This document shows positions 1-7,311 of a stretch of DNA of 9,901 nt, piece after piece (within the stretch, counting starts at the first letter, position 1; each line of letters begins with the position of its first letter). This stretch comes from CAZNQW01 sp964575225 (GTDB lineage: Bacteria; Chloroflexota; Anaerolineae; JAAYZQ01). The position numbers were made by a program, and so were the translations under genes. The DNA lies in assembly GCA_964575225.1 (NCBI GenBank), contig CAZNQW010000143.1, positions 1 through 9,901 on the forward strand, given 5' to 3'. Below the pieces are notes generated by a model. The model was given only the letters and a program-made list of their open reading frames with translations. It did no database searches and had not been told where the DNA came from.

Positions 1-42
1 CGACAAGGCGACCATCGAACGCTGCAATGCCTTCTTTGCCAT
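1..42 (-). CDS. 5' end of an unidentified leftward gene (partial)
   Basis: Read on the minus strand, an ATG at 42-40 opens 14 codons, MAKKALQRSMVALS, that run off the left edge. An AAAGGAG Shine-Dalgarno sequence (complement of 51-57) lies 8 bases upstream, which is the main support for a real start. A second ATG at 47-45 is in another frame and only 3 bases from the same site, so it is less likely. The peptide begins with a short basic stretch followed by mixed hydrophobic residues, which could be the start of a signal or membrane segment, but too little is visible to name a family. A TACAAT box (complement of 81-86) could be its -10 element, but no matching -35 was found. The aldo/keto reductase terminator lies upstream of it, so it is probably transcribed separately. 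Positions 48-240 otherwise show no convincing gene. Confidence 0.4.
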   Translation of the reverse strand, partial: MAKKALQRSMVALS

Positions 43-240
43 CTCATGCTCTCCTTTCGGGTAAGAGTGGTCTACCCCTCATTGTACTCCTACTTGCTTG
101 GGTATACCATCCACCTTGGGGAGTAGCTGGGGGGCTATCTGCTGTCACTTGTGTACTAGGTCATGAGTGTAGGTCGGGACCCCTTGGCTTGGCCTTTAGG
201 GGATGGGCCGAGTGGGGGAATCACCGCACTGGTCCGAAAA

Positions 241-274
241 GAAACGAAAAACCGCCGCGATTGCGCGGCGGTTT
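241..274 (-). terminator. Rho-independent terminator of the aldo/keto reductase gene
   Basis: A perfect 11-bp stem (249-259 pairing with 264-274, core CCGCCGCG/CGCGGCGG) closes a 4-base loop. Read leftward, the stem is followed by TTTTTCGTTTC, a U-rich tail. It begins 34 bases past the stop codon of the aldo/keto reductase. In the rightward direction only three Ts follow, so it should work mainly for the minus strand. Confidence 0.88.
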
Positions 275-307
275 AGTGGACGGTTTCTTTTTCCGTCGGT
301 AGGTTTC

Positions 308-1459
308 TCAGGCGACCGGTTCCTGGTTGAGCACCTCGTGGGCTTTTTTCAGCCAGTCGGGGATCTCGATCTGCTGCGGACACTTGGACAGGCACTCGCC
401 ACATTCGACGCACTTGTCGGCCCGTTTGTCTTCATCCATAAAGATGTTGTACGAGTTTTGGGCTCGCTGCAGATCCTCAAACATGGCCAGATCGTTGTAG
501 ATGGCAAACACATCGGGGATGGCCACCCCTTGCGGGCAGGGCAGGCAGTATTCGCAGCCGGTGCAGGGTATGGCACACAGGGCACGATAGGCCTCGCGCA
601 CGCGGTCGATAAGCGCCAGCTCTTCCTCGGTGAGCGTTCCCACGCCCGAGCGGTCGGCGCTGACCAGGTTCTCTTCTACCTGTTCCATGGTGCTCATGCC
701 GCTGAGGACGAGCGATACCTCGGGTTGGTTCCACACCCATTGCAGCGCCCATTCGGCGGGACTGCGGCGGTTGGGGGCGCTGTCCCACTGCGCCTGGATG
801 GCGGGCGGCACACTTTTGGCCAGTTGCCCGCCGCGGATGGGCTCCATGATGACCACGCCCAGCCCCTTGCCGGCAGCGTAGCGCAGCCCTTCAGTTCCGG
901 CCTGATATTCGATGTCCATATAGTTGTACTGGATCTGGCAGAATTCCCACAGGTCGGTGGCATCGACGATCTCTTTGAACACCTCCAACTGATCGTGGAA
1001 AGAAAATCCCAGGTGGCGGATGCGGCCATCGGCCAGCGCGCCTTGGGCCCACTCGAGCACATTCAAATCGCGCATCTGGGGCCAGCGCTGAGCATTCAGT
1101 CCGTGGAGGAGATAAAAGTCGATATGGTCGGTCTGTAGCTTGCCCAGTTGCTCGTTCAGCAACCGGTCGAAATCGGACCACTCTTCTACTTTCCAGCAGG
1201 GCAGCTTGGTCGCCAGCTTGACCCGCTCGCGGTAGCCATCTTTCAGGGCGCGGCCCACCAAGCGTTCGCTGTTTTCCTGGTGATAGCCATACGCGGTATC
1301 GACATAATTTACACCACGATCGATGGCGGTGCGAATCATACGGGTGGCTAATGGTTCGTCGATCCGAGCGCTGTCGCCATCCAGGATCGGCAGGCGCATG
1401 GCGCCAAAGCCCAGCGCCGAAGCCTTCCAGTTCAGCTTGCCAAAGGTTCGATATTGCAT
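308..1459 (-). CDS. Aldo/keto reductase with C-terminal two-[4Fe-4S] ferredoxin domain
   Basis: A 383-residue cytoplasmic oxidoreductase of the COG1453 type: an NAD(P)H-dependent aldo/keto reductase TIM barrel (about 1-290) fused to a ferredoxin-like tail. The catalytic tetrad is visible as D54, Y59 (in DTAYGY), K85 (ATKLP) and H119 (YLLHG). The tail has two cysteine sets, C299/302/305/308 (CTGCEYCLPCP) and C350/353/356/360 (CVECGECLSKCP), each enough for one [4Fe-4S] cluster. This is the usual layout and length for the family, with nothing missing. The start at ATG 1459-1457 is preceded by TAAGGAG with 7 bases of spacing. A longer frame starting at a TTG (1522) is excluded because that codon lies in the -35 box. 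The gene stands alone between its own promoter and terminator, divergent from the MoxR gene. Family members reduce carbonyl compounds and may exchange electrons through the clusters; the substrate is not readable from the sequence. Confidence 0.95.
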   Translation of the reverse strand: MQYRTFGKLNWKASALGFGAMRLPILDGDSARIDEPLATRMIRTAIDRGVNYVDTAYGYHQENSERLVGRALKDGYRERVKLATKLPCWKVEEWSDFDRLLNEQLGKLQTDHIDFYLLHGLNAQRWPQMRDLNVLEWAQGALADGRIRHLGFSFHDQLEVFKEIVDATDLWEFCQIQYNYMDIEYQAGTEGLRYAAGKGLGVVIMEPIRGGQLAKSVPPAIQAQWDSAPNRRSPAEWALQWVWNQPEVSLVLSGMSTMEQVEENLVSADRSGVGTLTEEELALIDRVREAYRALCAIPCTGCEYCLPCPQGVAIPDVFAIYNDLAMFEDLQRAQNSYNIFMDEDKRADKCVECGECLSKCPQQIEIPDWLKKAHEVLNQEPVA

Positions 1460-1493
1460 CGGCAGACTCCTTACTTGTTTTGTGGTCCGATCT

Positions 1494-1522
1494 AGTATAA
1501 CACAGGGTGACTCTCCGGACAA
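1494..1522 (-). promoter_or_regulatory. Sigma-70 promoter of the aldo/keto reductase gene
   Basis: On the minus strand, TTGTCC (complement of 1517-1522) is separated by 17 bases from TATACT (complement of 1494-1499). A TG dinucleotide one base before the -10 makes it an extended -10 element. Transcription would begin near 1487, leaving a leader of about 28 bases before the ATG at 1459. The optimal spacer and fit to the downstream start support it. Confidence 0.8.
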
Positions 1523-1572
1523 GCCCGCATCGCACTGGGGGGCAGCAACCCTGGGCTTGATTGCACGGCGAA

Positions 1573-1602
1573 TTGACGGAACCTGGTGCCTTGGGGTATA
1601 AT
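1573..1602 (+). promoter_or_regulatory. Sigma-70 promoter of the MoxR/VWA/two-component operon
   Basis: TTGACG (1573-1578) and a perfect TATAAT (1597-1602) are 18 bases apart. Transcription would start near 1609, giving a leader of about 63 bases to the GTG at 1672. A small GCCC-TTC-GGGC hairpin (1646-1656) lies in that leader, just ahead of the ribosome binding site. The -35 boxes of this promoter and of the leftward one are about 50 bases apart, so a regulator bound between them could affect both. Confidence 0.85.
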
Positions 1603-1671
1603 GTTATCTTGATAGGAGTGTTGCACACTCGGCCAAGATCAGCGCGCCCTTCGGGCAAAGGTGAGGAGATT

Positions 1672-2619
1672 GTGAAACCACAAGACATTGCAACCATCGA
1701 CGAATTGGAAAAGGTTCTCTTGGAGAACTCGTATGTGACGGATCGGGTACTGGCCACTGTCCTATACTTGACCCTCAAACTGCGCAAGCCGCTGCTTTTG
1801 GAGGGCGAAGCCGGGGTGGGCAAGACCCAGATCGCCAAAACCCTGGCCGAACTGCTGGATGCGCCCCTCATCCGGCTCCAGTGTTACGAGGGACTCGACG
1901 TCAACAGCACCATTTATGAGTGGAACTATACGCGGCAGCTTCTTCACATCCGCATGCTGGAGGCCACGAGCTGCGAGATCGATTCCCAAGCCGAGCGGGA
2001 TCTATTTGGCGAGGAGTACCTGATCAAGCGGCCTCTGTTGCGCGCCATCGAGTTGAGCGAAACCGGCCGGGCGCCGGTCCTGTTGATCGACGAGCTGGAT
2101 CGGGCCGATGAGGAATTTGAAGCATTCTTGCTGGAACTTTTGAGCGATTTTCAGATCACCATTCCCGAAGTCGGTACGCTGCGCGCGGCCGAGCCGCCGG
2201 TGGTGGTCATTACCTCCAACCGCACGCGCGAGATCCACGATGCGCTCAAGCGGCGCTGCATCTATCACTGGATCGATTTCCCCTCCCTGGAAAAAGAATA
2301 CCGCATCGTGAACATGAAGGTGCCCCAGGCGCCGATTATGTTGGCCCATCAGTTGGTCCTGTTTGTTCAAGAGATGCGCAAGCTCGATCTGTACAAGTTG
2401 CCGGGCGTGGCCGAAACCCTCGACTGGACCGAAGCACTGGTCGCTCTGGACGCTCAACAACTGGATCTGAATTTGGTGAGAGATACCTTGGGTTTGCTGC
2501 TCAAATATCAGGACGACCTGGACTTGGTACTCAGGGGTCACGTGGAGCGTCTGGTGGAATTTGCGCGATTCGAGACCACAGAACGGATGTTGGCAAACAA
2601 CCCGATTGCTAGTGGCTGA
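1672..2619 (+). CDS. MoxR-family AAA+ ATPase (CoxD-like)
   Basis: A 315-residue cytoplasmic AAA+ ATPase of the MoxR class, a group of chaperone-like ATPases that remodel or help insert cofactors into partner enzymes, usually with a VWA protein. Walker A is GEAGVGKT (45-52). Walker B is VLLIDELD with D140 and E141. Sensor 1 is N183 in VVITSNRTRE, and paired arginines 194-195 are arginine-finger candidates. The C-terminal third is the usual helical lid. The start is the GTG at 1672, with GAGGAG just upstream (3-base spacing, or AAAGGTGAGG read a little further out). An in-frame TTG at 1561 lies upstream of the promoter's -10 box and cannot be the start. The next gene encodes a CoxE-like VWA protein, the typical partner, as in the coxDE genes of CO dehydrogenase clusters and ravA-viaA of E. 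coli. CoxD acts in maturing the Mo-Cu site of CO dehydrogenase; no CO dehydrogenase is seen here, so the target is unknown. Confidence 0.92.
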   Translation: MKPQDIATIDELEKVLLENSYVTDRVLATVLYLTLKLRKPLLLEGEAGVGKTQIAKTLAELLDAPLIRLQCYEGLDVNSTIYEWNYTRQLLHIRMLEATSCEIDSQAERDLFGEEYLIKRPLLRAIELSETGRAPVLLIDELDRADEEFEAFLLELLSDFQITIPEVGTLRAAEPPVVVITSNRTREIHDALKRRCIYHWIDFPSLEKEYRIVNMKVPQAPIMLAHQLVLFVQEMRKLDLYKLPGVAETLDWTEALVALDAQQLDLNLVRDTLGLLLKYQDDLDLVLRGHVERLVEFARFETTERMLANNPIASG

Positions 2620-2689
2620 TCTGAAAGTTGAGAGCCCCGAGGTGAGCCCCAAGCCCCGAGAGCAGGGTAAGACGTCTGAATCGAACACA

Positions 2690-3997
2690 ATGGACGAGGT
2701 CGAAGGTGGCCATCTGCTTGGTCACCTTCTGCGCTTTGGCCAGCTTTTGCGCTTGATGGGGCTTGAGGTGGGCACCAATCAGGTGTTGGATTTGGTCCAG
2801 GCTGTGGAGCATGTGCCGATCACACAACGGGATGATTTTTACTATGCCTGCCAGGCATTGCTGGTCAGTAGGCGTGAGGACCTCTTGGTGTTTGATCAGG
2901 CCTTTCGCCTTTTCTGGCGGATCCTGGCGGAGGATGCCGATGGTGATGTACAGGAGGGTGACGCTGCAGTCCGGCGCGTGCGCCTGCCCTCAAAGCCTGA
3001 AGGAAACAAAGGGGGGGAGCAGGAAGGCGCGGAGCAGCGACAAAAGATCGAACAAGCCGAGGGAGACGAGGAATCGGTCCCCGATCCCTTGATGGTGTAT
3101 AGTCCTCTGGATGTCCTTCGCGACAAGGACTTTGGCCAGATGACCTGGGAAGAGATCCATGAAGCCAAACGGGCCATAGCCAGCTTGGCGTGGAAACTGG
3201 GCGAGCGGCGCACCCGGCGCGCCCGAACCGCCGCCAAGGGCAAGCTCAATCTGCGTCGCATGATCCGTGACAACTTGCGCCACGGCGGCGAGCCCCTTCA
3301 CCGCGCCTTTCGTACTCGCATCTACAGGCCACGCTCCCTGGTGGTGTTGTGCGATATCAGCGGTTCGATGGAGCGCTATTCGCGCATGTTGTTACACTTT
3401 ATCCATGCCCTGACCCACGGCATGAGGGACACCTACGTCGAAGCCTTTGTGTTTGGCACCCGCCTGACGCGCATTACCCGTCATCTCCGCTACAAGGATG
3501 TAGATGAATCGCTGGATGAGTTGAATGACGTCGTTCGCGATTGGGCGGGTGGCACACGTATTGGCGAAGCGCTCAAGGCCTTTAACTTTCAATGGGCCCG
3601 ACGTGTGCTGGGCCGGGGACCGGTGGTGTTGATCATCAGCGACGGCTGGGATCGGGGGAACCTGGACCTGTTGGCCAAAGAGATTTCGAGGCTGCAACAC
3701 TCTTCCTACCGTCTGATGTGGCTCAATCCGCTTCTGGGTGTCGATGAGTATCGCCCGATTCAGCGCGGAATGGCCACGGTCATGCCGTGTGTCGATGATT
3801 TTCTTCCGTTGCACAACCTTTCGAATCTCCAGCAACTGGCCGATGTGCTGTCGTCGGTCACAGACTCGAGGCCGGCGCGCAAACAGCGCGCTTGTGCCCC
3901 CGAGTCCGACTCGGCCCTGCTTGACATTCAAAAGTCACAGAATCGACATCGCGAAGACTGGTCGGCTTCGTGGGCAGCGTGGGTCAGCCAGCACTGA
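2690..3997 (+). CDS. CoxE-like VWA domain protein, partner of the MoxR ATPase
   Basis: A 435-residue soluble protein matching the CoxE-like VWA family. An N-terminal helical domain (about 1-80, containing FGQLLRLMGLEVG and YYACQALLVSRREDL) is followed by a charged linker (about 85-130), the family segment YSPLDVLRDKDFGQMTWEE (from about 137), an arginine-rich stretch, and the VWA domain. The metal-ion-dependent adhesion site is intact: DISGS at 222-226, T289 in GGTRIG, and D318 in ISDGWD. Such proteins bind a MoxR ATPase and recruit its client. The start is uncertain: ATG 2690 begins at the first conserved segment but has no good Shine-Dalgarno site. The frame is open upstream, with GTG 2642 (GAGAG 7 bases before it) and GTG 2612, the latter overlapping the MoxR gene by 8 bases and suited to translational coupling. 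The last 45 or so residues look like a variable tail. Co-transcription with the MoxR gene is very likely. Confidence 0.9.
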   Translation: MDEVEGGHLLGHLLRFGQLLRLMGLEVGTNQVLDLVQAVEHVPITQRDDFYYACQALLVSRREDLLVFDQAFRLFWRILAEDADGDVQEGDAAVRRVRLPSKPEGNKGGEQEGAEQRQKIEQAEGDEESVPDPLMVYSPLDVLRDKDFGQMTWEEIHEAKRAIASLAWKLGERRTRRARTAAKGKLNLRRMIRDNLRHGGEPLHRAFRTRIYRPRSLVVLCDISGSMERYSRMLLHFIHALTHGMRDTYVEAFVFGTRLTRITRHLRYKDVDESLDELNDVVRDWAGGTRIGEALKAFNFQWARRVLGRGPVVLIISDGWDRGNLDLLAKEISRLQHSSYRLMWLNPLLGVDEYRPIQRGMATVMPCVDDFLPLHNLSNLQQLADVLSSVTDSRPARKQRACAPESDSALLDIQKSQNRHREDWSASWAAWVSQH

Positions 3998-4072
3998 GGA
4001 CGAGCGTGTGGGTCGATCCATGAGGTGTTTCTGGTGGATGGCTAGTTGGTCGGGATGAGGAGCCGGAAGGGC

Positions 4073-6433
4073 ATGGTTGAATCTGAAAAAGCCTACCCAC
4101 AAACGCTCGACAGCGCGCCGACAGTCAACGTGCGCCCGGAACGCCCCCGCCTTCATCGTGATTGGCGGAGCGAGCTGCGAGAGCAGGGTTTGGGCGACGA
4201 GATCCCGGCTCCCCTGCTGGATAGGATGGTGGCCTTCCTGGAAGGCCAGGAAGCGGCGTTGATCGCCGAGGGGGAGCGGGCCTCCGTAGCGTGGGCCCAC
4301 TCACAGACGATGCGCTGGATCAACCAGGAACTCAACCGGGTGACCACCTCGGAAGAGCAGCTCATGGTATTATCCGAGCCGGCGCGCAAGGCGGGCGCAG
4401 AGATGGCCCACCTCTTGTATATCGACTCGGACCAAGAGGGCGAGCCTGAATGGTGTTACAAGGTGGCAAGCTGGACTCGGGATGGAATCGTGGCCTTGCC
4501 CCTGGGCGCCCATCTGCGACTGGCTGATTTTTCGGCGACTCCCCATATCAAGGCTCAACCCGACAAAGTTCATCTGTTCCCCGATGTCAGTTCCGATCCC
4601 TGGCTGGATCATCGGGCGCGGGCGTTGCTCCTTCGCGGACGGATTCGGACGTTGGCTTTGGTTCCCCTGTACAGACCCCATCGATGGATCGGCTTCATCC
4701 TGTTTGGGTGGTCTGCTCCCCACACTTTCGAGGATGCCGAAATCGAGATCTATCGGGCGCTCATTACCCGTGCTTCGTCGGCGATAGAAAACAGGCGGCT
4801 TTTGATGCGGGCGCAAAAGGGGCTGGAGGAGGTCCATCGCTCCAGGGCCTTGCTGCAATCCATCATCGACGCTACACCCGACTGGATTTTCATCAAGGAT
4901 CTGAATCACCGCTTCCGCATGGTCAATCGCAGTTATGCGAAGGCCTTTCACCGGACGCCGGCCGATTTTGTGGGCAAGGATAATTTGGAGATGGGCTGGC
5001 CCGAAGACCTGGTCAAGGGGGATTCGCAGAGGGGAATCCGCGGCATTTGGGCCGATGACCGAGAGGTGATGGCCCGTGGCGAGATGATATCGATCCCCCA
5101 TGATTTGGTCTCGGTCAATGGGGTGCTGCGCGTTTTCGACACTATCAAGATCCCCGTGAAGGACGCCCAGGGACAGGTGTGGGGACTGCTCGGATTCGCC
5201 CGTGATAGGACCGAACTAAGACAGGCCGAGGAAGAACTCGAGAATTATCGTAATCAGTTGGAAAAACAGGTGGAAGAGCGCACTGCCCAGTTGCGCGCCG
5301 CCAATGCGCAGCTCCTGTGGCAGGTCCAGGAGCGGGGGCGCGCCGAAAGCGTGATCCGGGAGAACGAGCGTTTTCTCGAGGCGGTGTTTGACGGCATTCA
5401 GGATGGCATCAGTGTACTGGACGCCAACCTCACGATTATGCGCGTCAACCGGGCGATGGAAAAGTGGTACCGCCATGCCATGCCCCTGGTGGGCCAACGC
5501 TGTTTCGAGGCCTACCATTTGCGTTCCGAGCCGTGTGAGGTATGTCCCACTCGCCGGGCCAGAATTACGGGGTTGCCCCAAATGGATCGGATCGTGCGAA
5601 CAGGGAAAAGTGGCGCTGATGGCTGGCTGGAAGTGTACGCCTTTCCCATGCGCAGCGCGACGGGTGAGATCACCGGCGTGATCGAGTATGTCCGCGACAT
5701 TTCAGAGCGCAAAAAGATGGAAGAATACGTGCTGCGCACCGAGCGCCTGGCAGCCATGGGGCGTATGGCGGCGGCCCTGGCCCACGAGATCAACAATCCG
5801 CTCCATGGGATGAAAAACAGCCTGGAACTGGTGTTGGATTTTCCTTTGGGTGAGGAACGGCGCCAGGAGTACCTGCATGCCCTTCGACGTGAGATGGAGC
5901 GCCTTACGACGCTTTCCCATCGGATTCTGGATTTTGCCCGCCCACCACGTTTGGAAGCCTATCCCAGCCACGTCGGTGCGGCCGTGGGATATGCGCTGAC
6001 GCTGGCTGCCAAACAGTTGGAACACAGCCGGATTCAGGTCGCTCTGGAGTTGCCCCCGGATTTGGCATCGGTGATGGCGTCCCGTGATCACCTGGCCCAG
6101 GTGTTCCTCAACCTCATTCTGAATTCCATCGCCGAGATGCCCAATGGAGGGTGCTTGCACATTTCCGGGAAGCAGATCCAAGATCGCATCGAGCTATCGT
6201 TTAGGGATGAGGGGCAGGGCATTGCGCCTGACGATCTGCCCCTGATCTTTGAGCCGTTCTACACGACCCGGGAGGATGGGACCGGTCTGGGGCTTTCGAT
6301 CAGCTATGCCATTGTCCAGCAGTATGGCGGGATCTTATCGGCTGAAAACGCCCCGGAGGGCGGAGCCATTTTCACGGTGATGCTGCCGGTGGCATGTGGC
6401 GATCTGGTCGGCGGGCAAAGGGCGGACGCATGA
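4073..6433 (+). CDS. Cytoplasmic sensor histidine kinase, GAF-PAS-PAS-HisKA-HATPase
   Basis: A 786-residue two-component sensor with no membrane segment or signal peptide, so it should sense an internal signal. In order: a helical N-terminus (1-83), a GAF-like domain (about 90-245), PAS-1 (about 256-385), a coiled coil (about 385-430, with EEELENYRNQLEKQVEER), PAS-2 (about 430-555), HisKA, and a HATPase domain. H571 in AHEINNP is the phosphorylated histidine. The ATP-binding N box has N680 and N684, the G1 box is DEGQGI (from D712), the F box is FEPFYTT, and the G2 box is GTGLGLS (from G736). PAS-2 carries C477, C488 and C491 (C-x10-C-x2-CP), which could bind metal or respond to redox. ATG 4073 is chosen because GAGGAG lies 10 bases upstream; ATG 4055 and TTG 4046 in the same frame lack such a site. 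It lies 75 bases after the VWA gene with no evident promoter, and overlaps its regulator by 4 bases. The ligand is unknown. Confidence 0.93.
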   Translation: MVESEKAYPQTLDSAPTVNVRPERPRLHRDWRSELREQGLGDEIPAPLLDRMVAFLEGQEAALIAEGERASVAWAHSQTMRWINQELNRVTTSEEQLMVLSEPARKAGAEMAHLLYIDSDQEGEPEWCYKVASWTRDGIVALPLGAHLRLADFSATPHIKAQPDKVHLFPDVSSDPWLDHRARALLLRGRIRTLALVPLYRPHRWIGFILFGWSAPHTFEDAEIEIYRALITRASSAIENRRLLMRAQKGLEEVHRSRALLQSIIDATPDWIFIKDLNHRFRMVNRSYAKAFHRTPADFVGKDNLEMGWPEDLVKGDSQRGIRGIWADDREVMARGEMISIPHDLVSVNGVLRVFDTIKIPVKDAQGQVWGLLGFARDRTELRQAEEELENYRNQLEKQVEERTAQLRAANAQLLWQVQERGRAESVIRENERFLEAVFDGIQDGISVLDANLTIMRVNRAMEKWYRHAMPLVGQRCFEAYHLRSEPCEVCPTRRARITGLPQMDRIVRTGKSGADGWLEVYAFPMRSATGEITGVIEYVRDISERKKMEEYVLRTERLAAMGRMAAALAHEINNPLHGMKNSLELVLDFPLGEERRQEYLHALRREMERLTTLSHRILDFARPPRLEAYPSHVGAAVGYALTLAAKQLEHSRIQVALELPPDLASVMASRDHLAQVFLNLILNSIAEMPNGGCLHISGKQIQDRIELSFRDEGQGIAPDDLPLIFEPFYTTREDGTGLGLSISYAIVQQYGGILSAENAPEGGAIFTVMLPVACGDLVGGQRADA

Positions 6434-7194
6434 CCGAAGTGGTTGCCCCTGTGCGGATTTTGGTCGTTGATGACGAATCCACGCCGCGTATGGCGATTAC
6501 CGAAGCCCTCAATTTGCTGGGCTATCAGGCAGCAGAAGCTGTCTCGGGACGTGAGGCGTTGGAAAAACTTGCTGTCGAGCGCTACGATCTGATGCTCTTG
6601 GACCTGCGAATGCCGGGCATGGACGGTGTGGAGGTGATGCGACGTGCCAGCCACGGGTACCCCGATCTTCTGATCATTATCCTCACGGCCTTTGGCAGTG
6701 TCGACAGTGCCATTGAGGCCGTGCGCGCAGGGGCGGCCGACTATTTGCTCAAGCCCAGCAGCATCCGCGACACCGAAGCAGCCATTGCCCGGGCGTTGGC
6801 ACGGCGAACGCCCAATCTGCGGCAACGAGCCCGATCCGAGCGGGCAGAAACGGAAACGGCGGGCTCGACTCTTCTTCGGCGGACGCCCCTTACCCTCGAT
6901 CTGGAGAAGAATGTGGCCCGCGTGTCGGCCATGGGCTGGGGCGAGGCCCGTGCGGCCCAATTGACGACCAGTGAGTCTGCGTTGCTGGCCCATTTGATGC
7001 GTTGGCCCAACAAGGTCTTTTGCTGTCGCGAACTGGCCCGCGATGCGCTGGACTATGACGTGAGCGAGCGCGAGGCCCAGGAATTGGTGCGGCCCCACCT
7101 CTCACGGCTGCGACAAAAGCTGGAACAAGACCCCTCGCAACCAAGCCTGATCCGCACCATTCGCAGCAAAGGCTACCTGTTGTTTATCCCTTGA
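6430..7194 (+). CDS. Response regulator, receiver plus winged-helix DNA-binding domain
   Basis: A 254-residue DNA-binding response regulator, the evident partner of the kinase it overlaps (ATGA at 6430-6433). The receiver domain (about 8-122) has the acidic pair D14/D15, phosphoacceptor D58 in LLDLRMPGMDG, T86 and K108. Its LTAFGSVDSAIEAVRAGAAD segment resembles NtrC-type receivers. An arginine-rich linker (about 123-151) leads to a C-terminal winged-helix domain of OmpR type (about 152-254), recognisable by LTTSESALLAHLMRWPNKVF, a recognition region with HLSRLRQKLE, and the closing IRTIRSKGYLL hairpin. There is no AAA+ sigma-54 activator domain, so it should act at sigma-70 promoters. AAAGGG sits 7 bases before the ATG; the longer frame back to 6394 would run deep into the kinase gene and is not needed. 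The nearest downstream promoter, that of the polyferredoxin/AOR operon, is a natural target, but this is inferred from position only. Confidence 0.92.
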   Translation: MTEVVAPVRILVVDDESTPRMAITEALNLLGYQAAEAVSGREALEKLAVERYDLMLLDLRMPGMDGVEVMRRASHGYPDLLIIILTAFGSVDSAIEAVRAGAADYLLKPSSIRDTEAAIARALARRTPNLRQRARSERAETETAGSTLLRRTPLTLDLEKNVARVSAMGWGEARAAQLTTSESALLAHLMRWPNKVFCCRELARDALDYDVSEREAQELVRPHLSRLRQKLEQDPSQPSLIRTIRSKGYLLFIP

Positions 7195-7209
7195 GGGCCC
7201 TTTTAGCCG

Positions 7210-7250
7210 CTCAACCTCCTCCGCTCTGAGAGCCGCGGGGAGCTGTTGAG
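7210..7250 (+). other. Strong stem-loop after the response regulator gene
   Basis: CTCAAC (7210-7215) pairs with GTTGAG (7245-7250), CTCC (7216-7219) with GGAG (7239-7242), and CCGC (7221-7224) with GCGG (7235-7238). This gives 14 base pairs with a one-base bulge, a two-base bulge and a 10-base loop. It begins 15 bases after the stop codon. No T run follows on either strand, so it is not a standard intrinsic terminator. It may protect the 3' end of the upstream transcript, or terminate with help from a factor. Confidence 0.6.
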
Positions 7251-7311
7251 GCAGATGGATCCTACTCGAACCGCATCGCAAGAAAATTGCAAGGTTCAAT
7301 GGGGCCGTTTG

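Noticed and set aside
27..302. Rightward open frame of 91 codons with a hydrophobic stretch
   Set aside because: No ribosome binding site at the start, it runs through the terminator hairpin, and its composition is not protein-like after the first third.
203..1138. Long rightward open frame (311 codons) opposite the aldo/keto reductase
   Set aside because: It is fully antisense to a gene with an intact catalytic tetrad and two cluster motifs, shows no recognisable family, and spans that gene's terminator.
1561..1671. N-terminal extension of the MoxR protein from TTG 1561
   Set aside because: The codon lies upstream of the promoter's -35 and -10 boxes, so it would not be in the transcript; the extension is also unlike MoxR proteins.
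2002..2688. Leftward 228-codon frame opposite the MoxR gene
   Set aside because: Antisense to the Walker B and sensor motifs of a clear ATPase gene, with no independent support.
4370..5101. Leftward 243-codon frame opposite the histidine kinase
   Set aside because: Antisense to the GAF/PAS region, with no family motifs; a by-product of GC-rich codon use.
6304..7098. Leftward 264-codon frame opposite the kinase end and response regulator
   Set aside because: It covers two well-supported overlapping genes and has no ribosome binding site or recognisable domain.
7195..7204. GGGCCC followed by TTTT as an intrinsic terminator of the response regulator gene
   Set aside because: The palindrome leaves no loop, and the alternative CCC-TTGA-GGG stem is only 3 bp and is separated from the T run.
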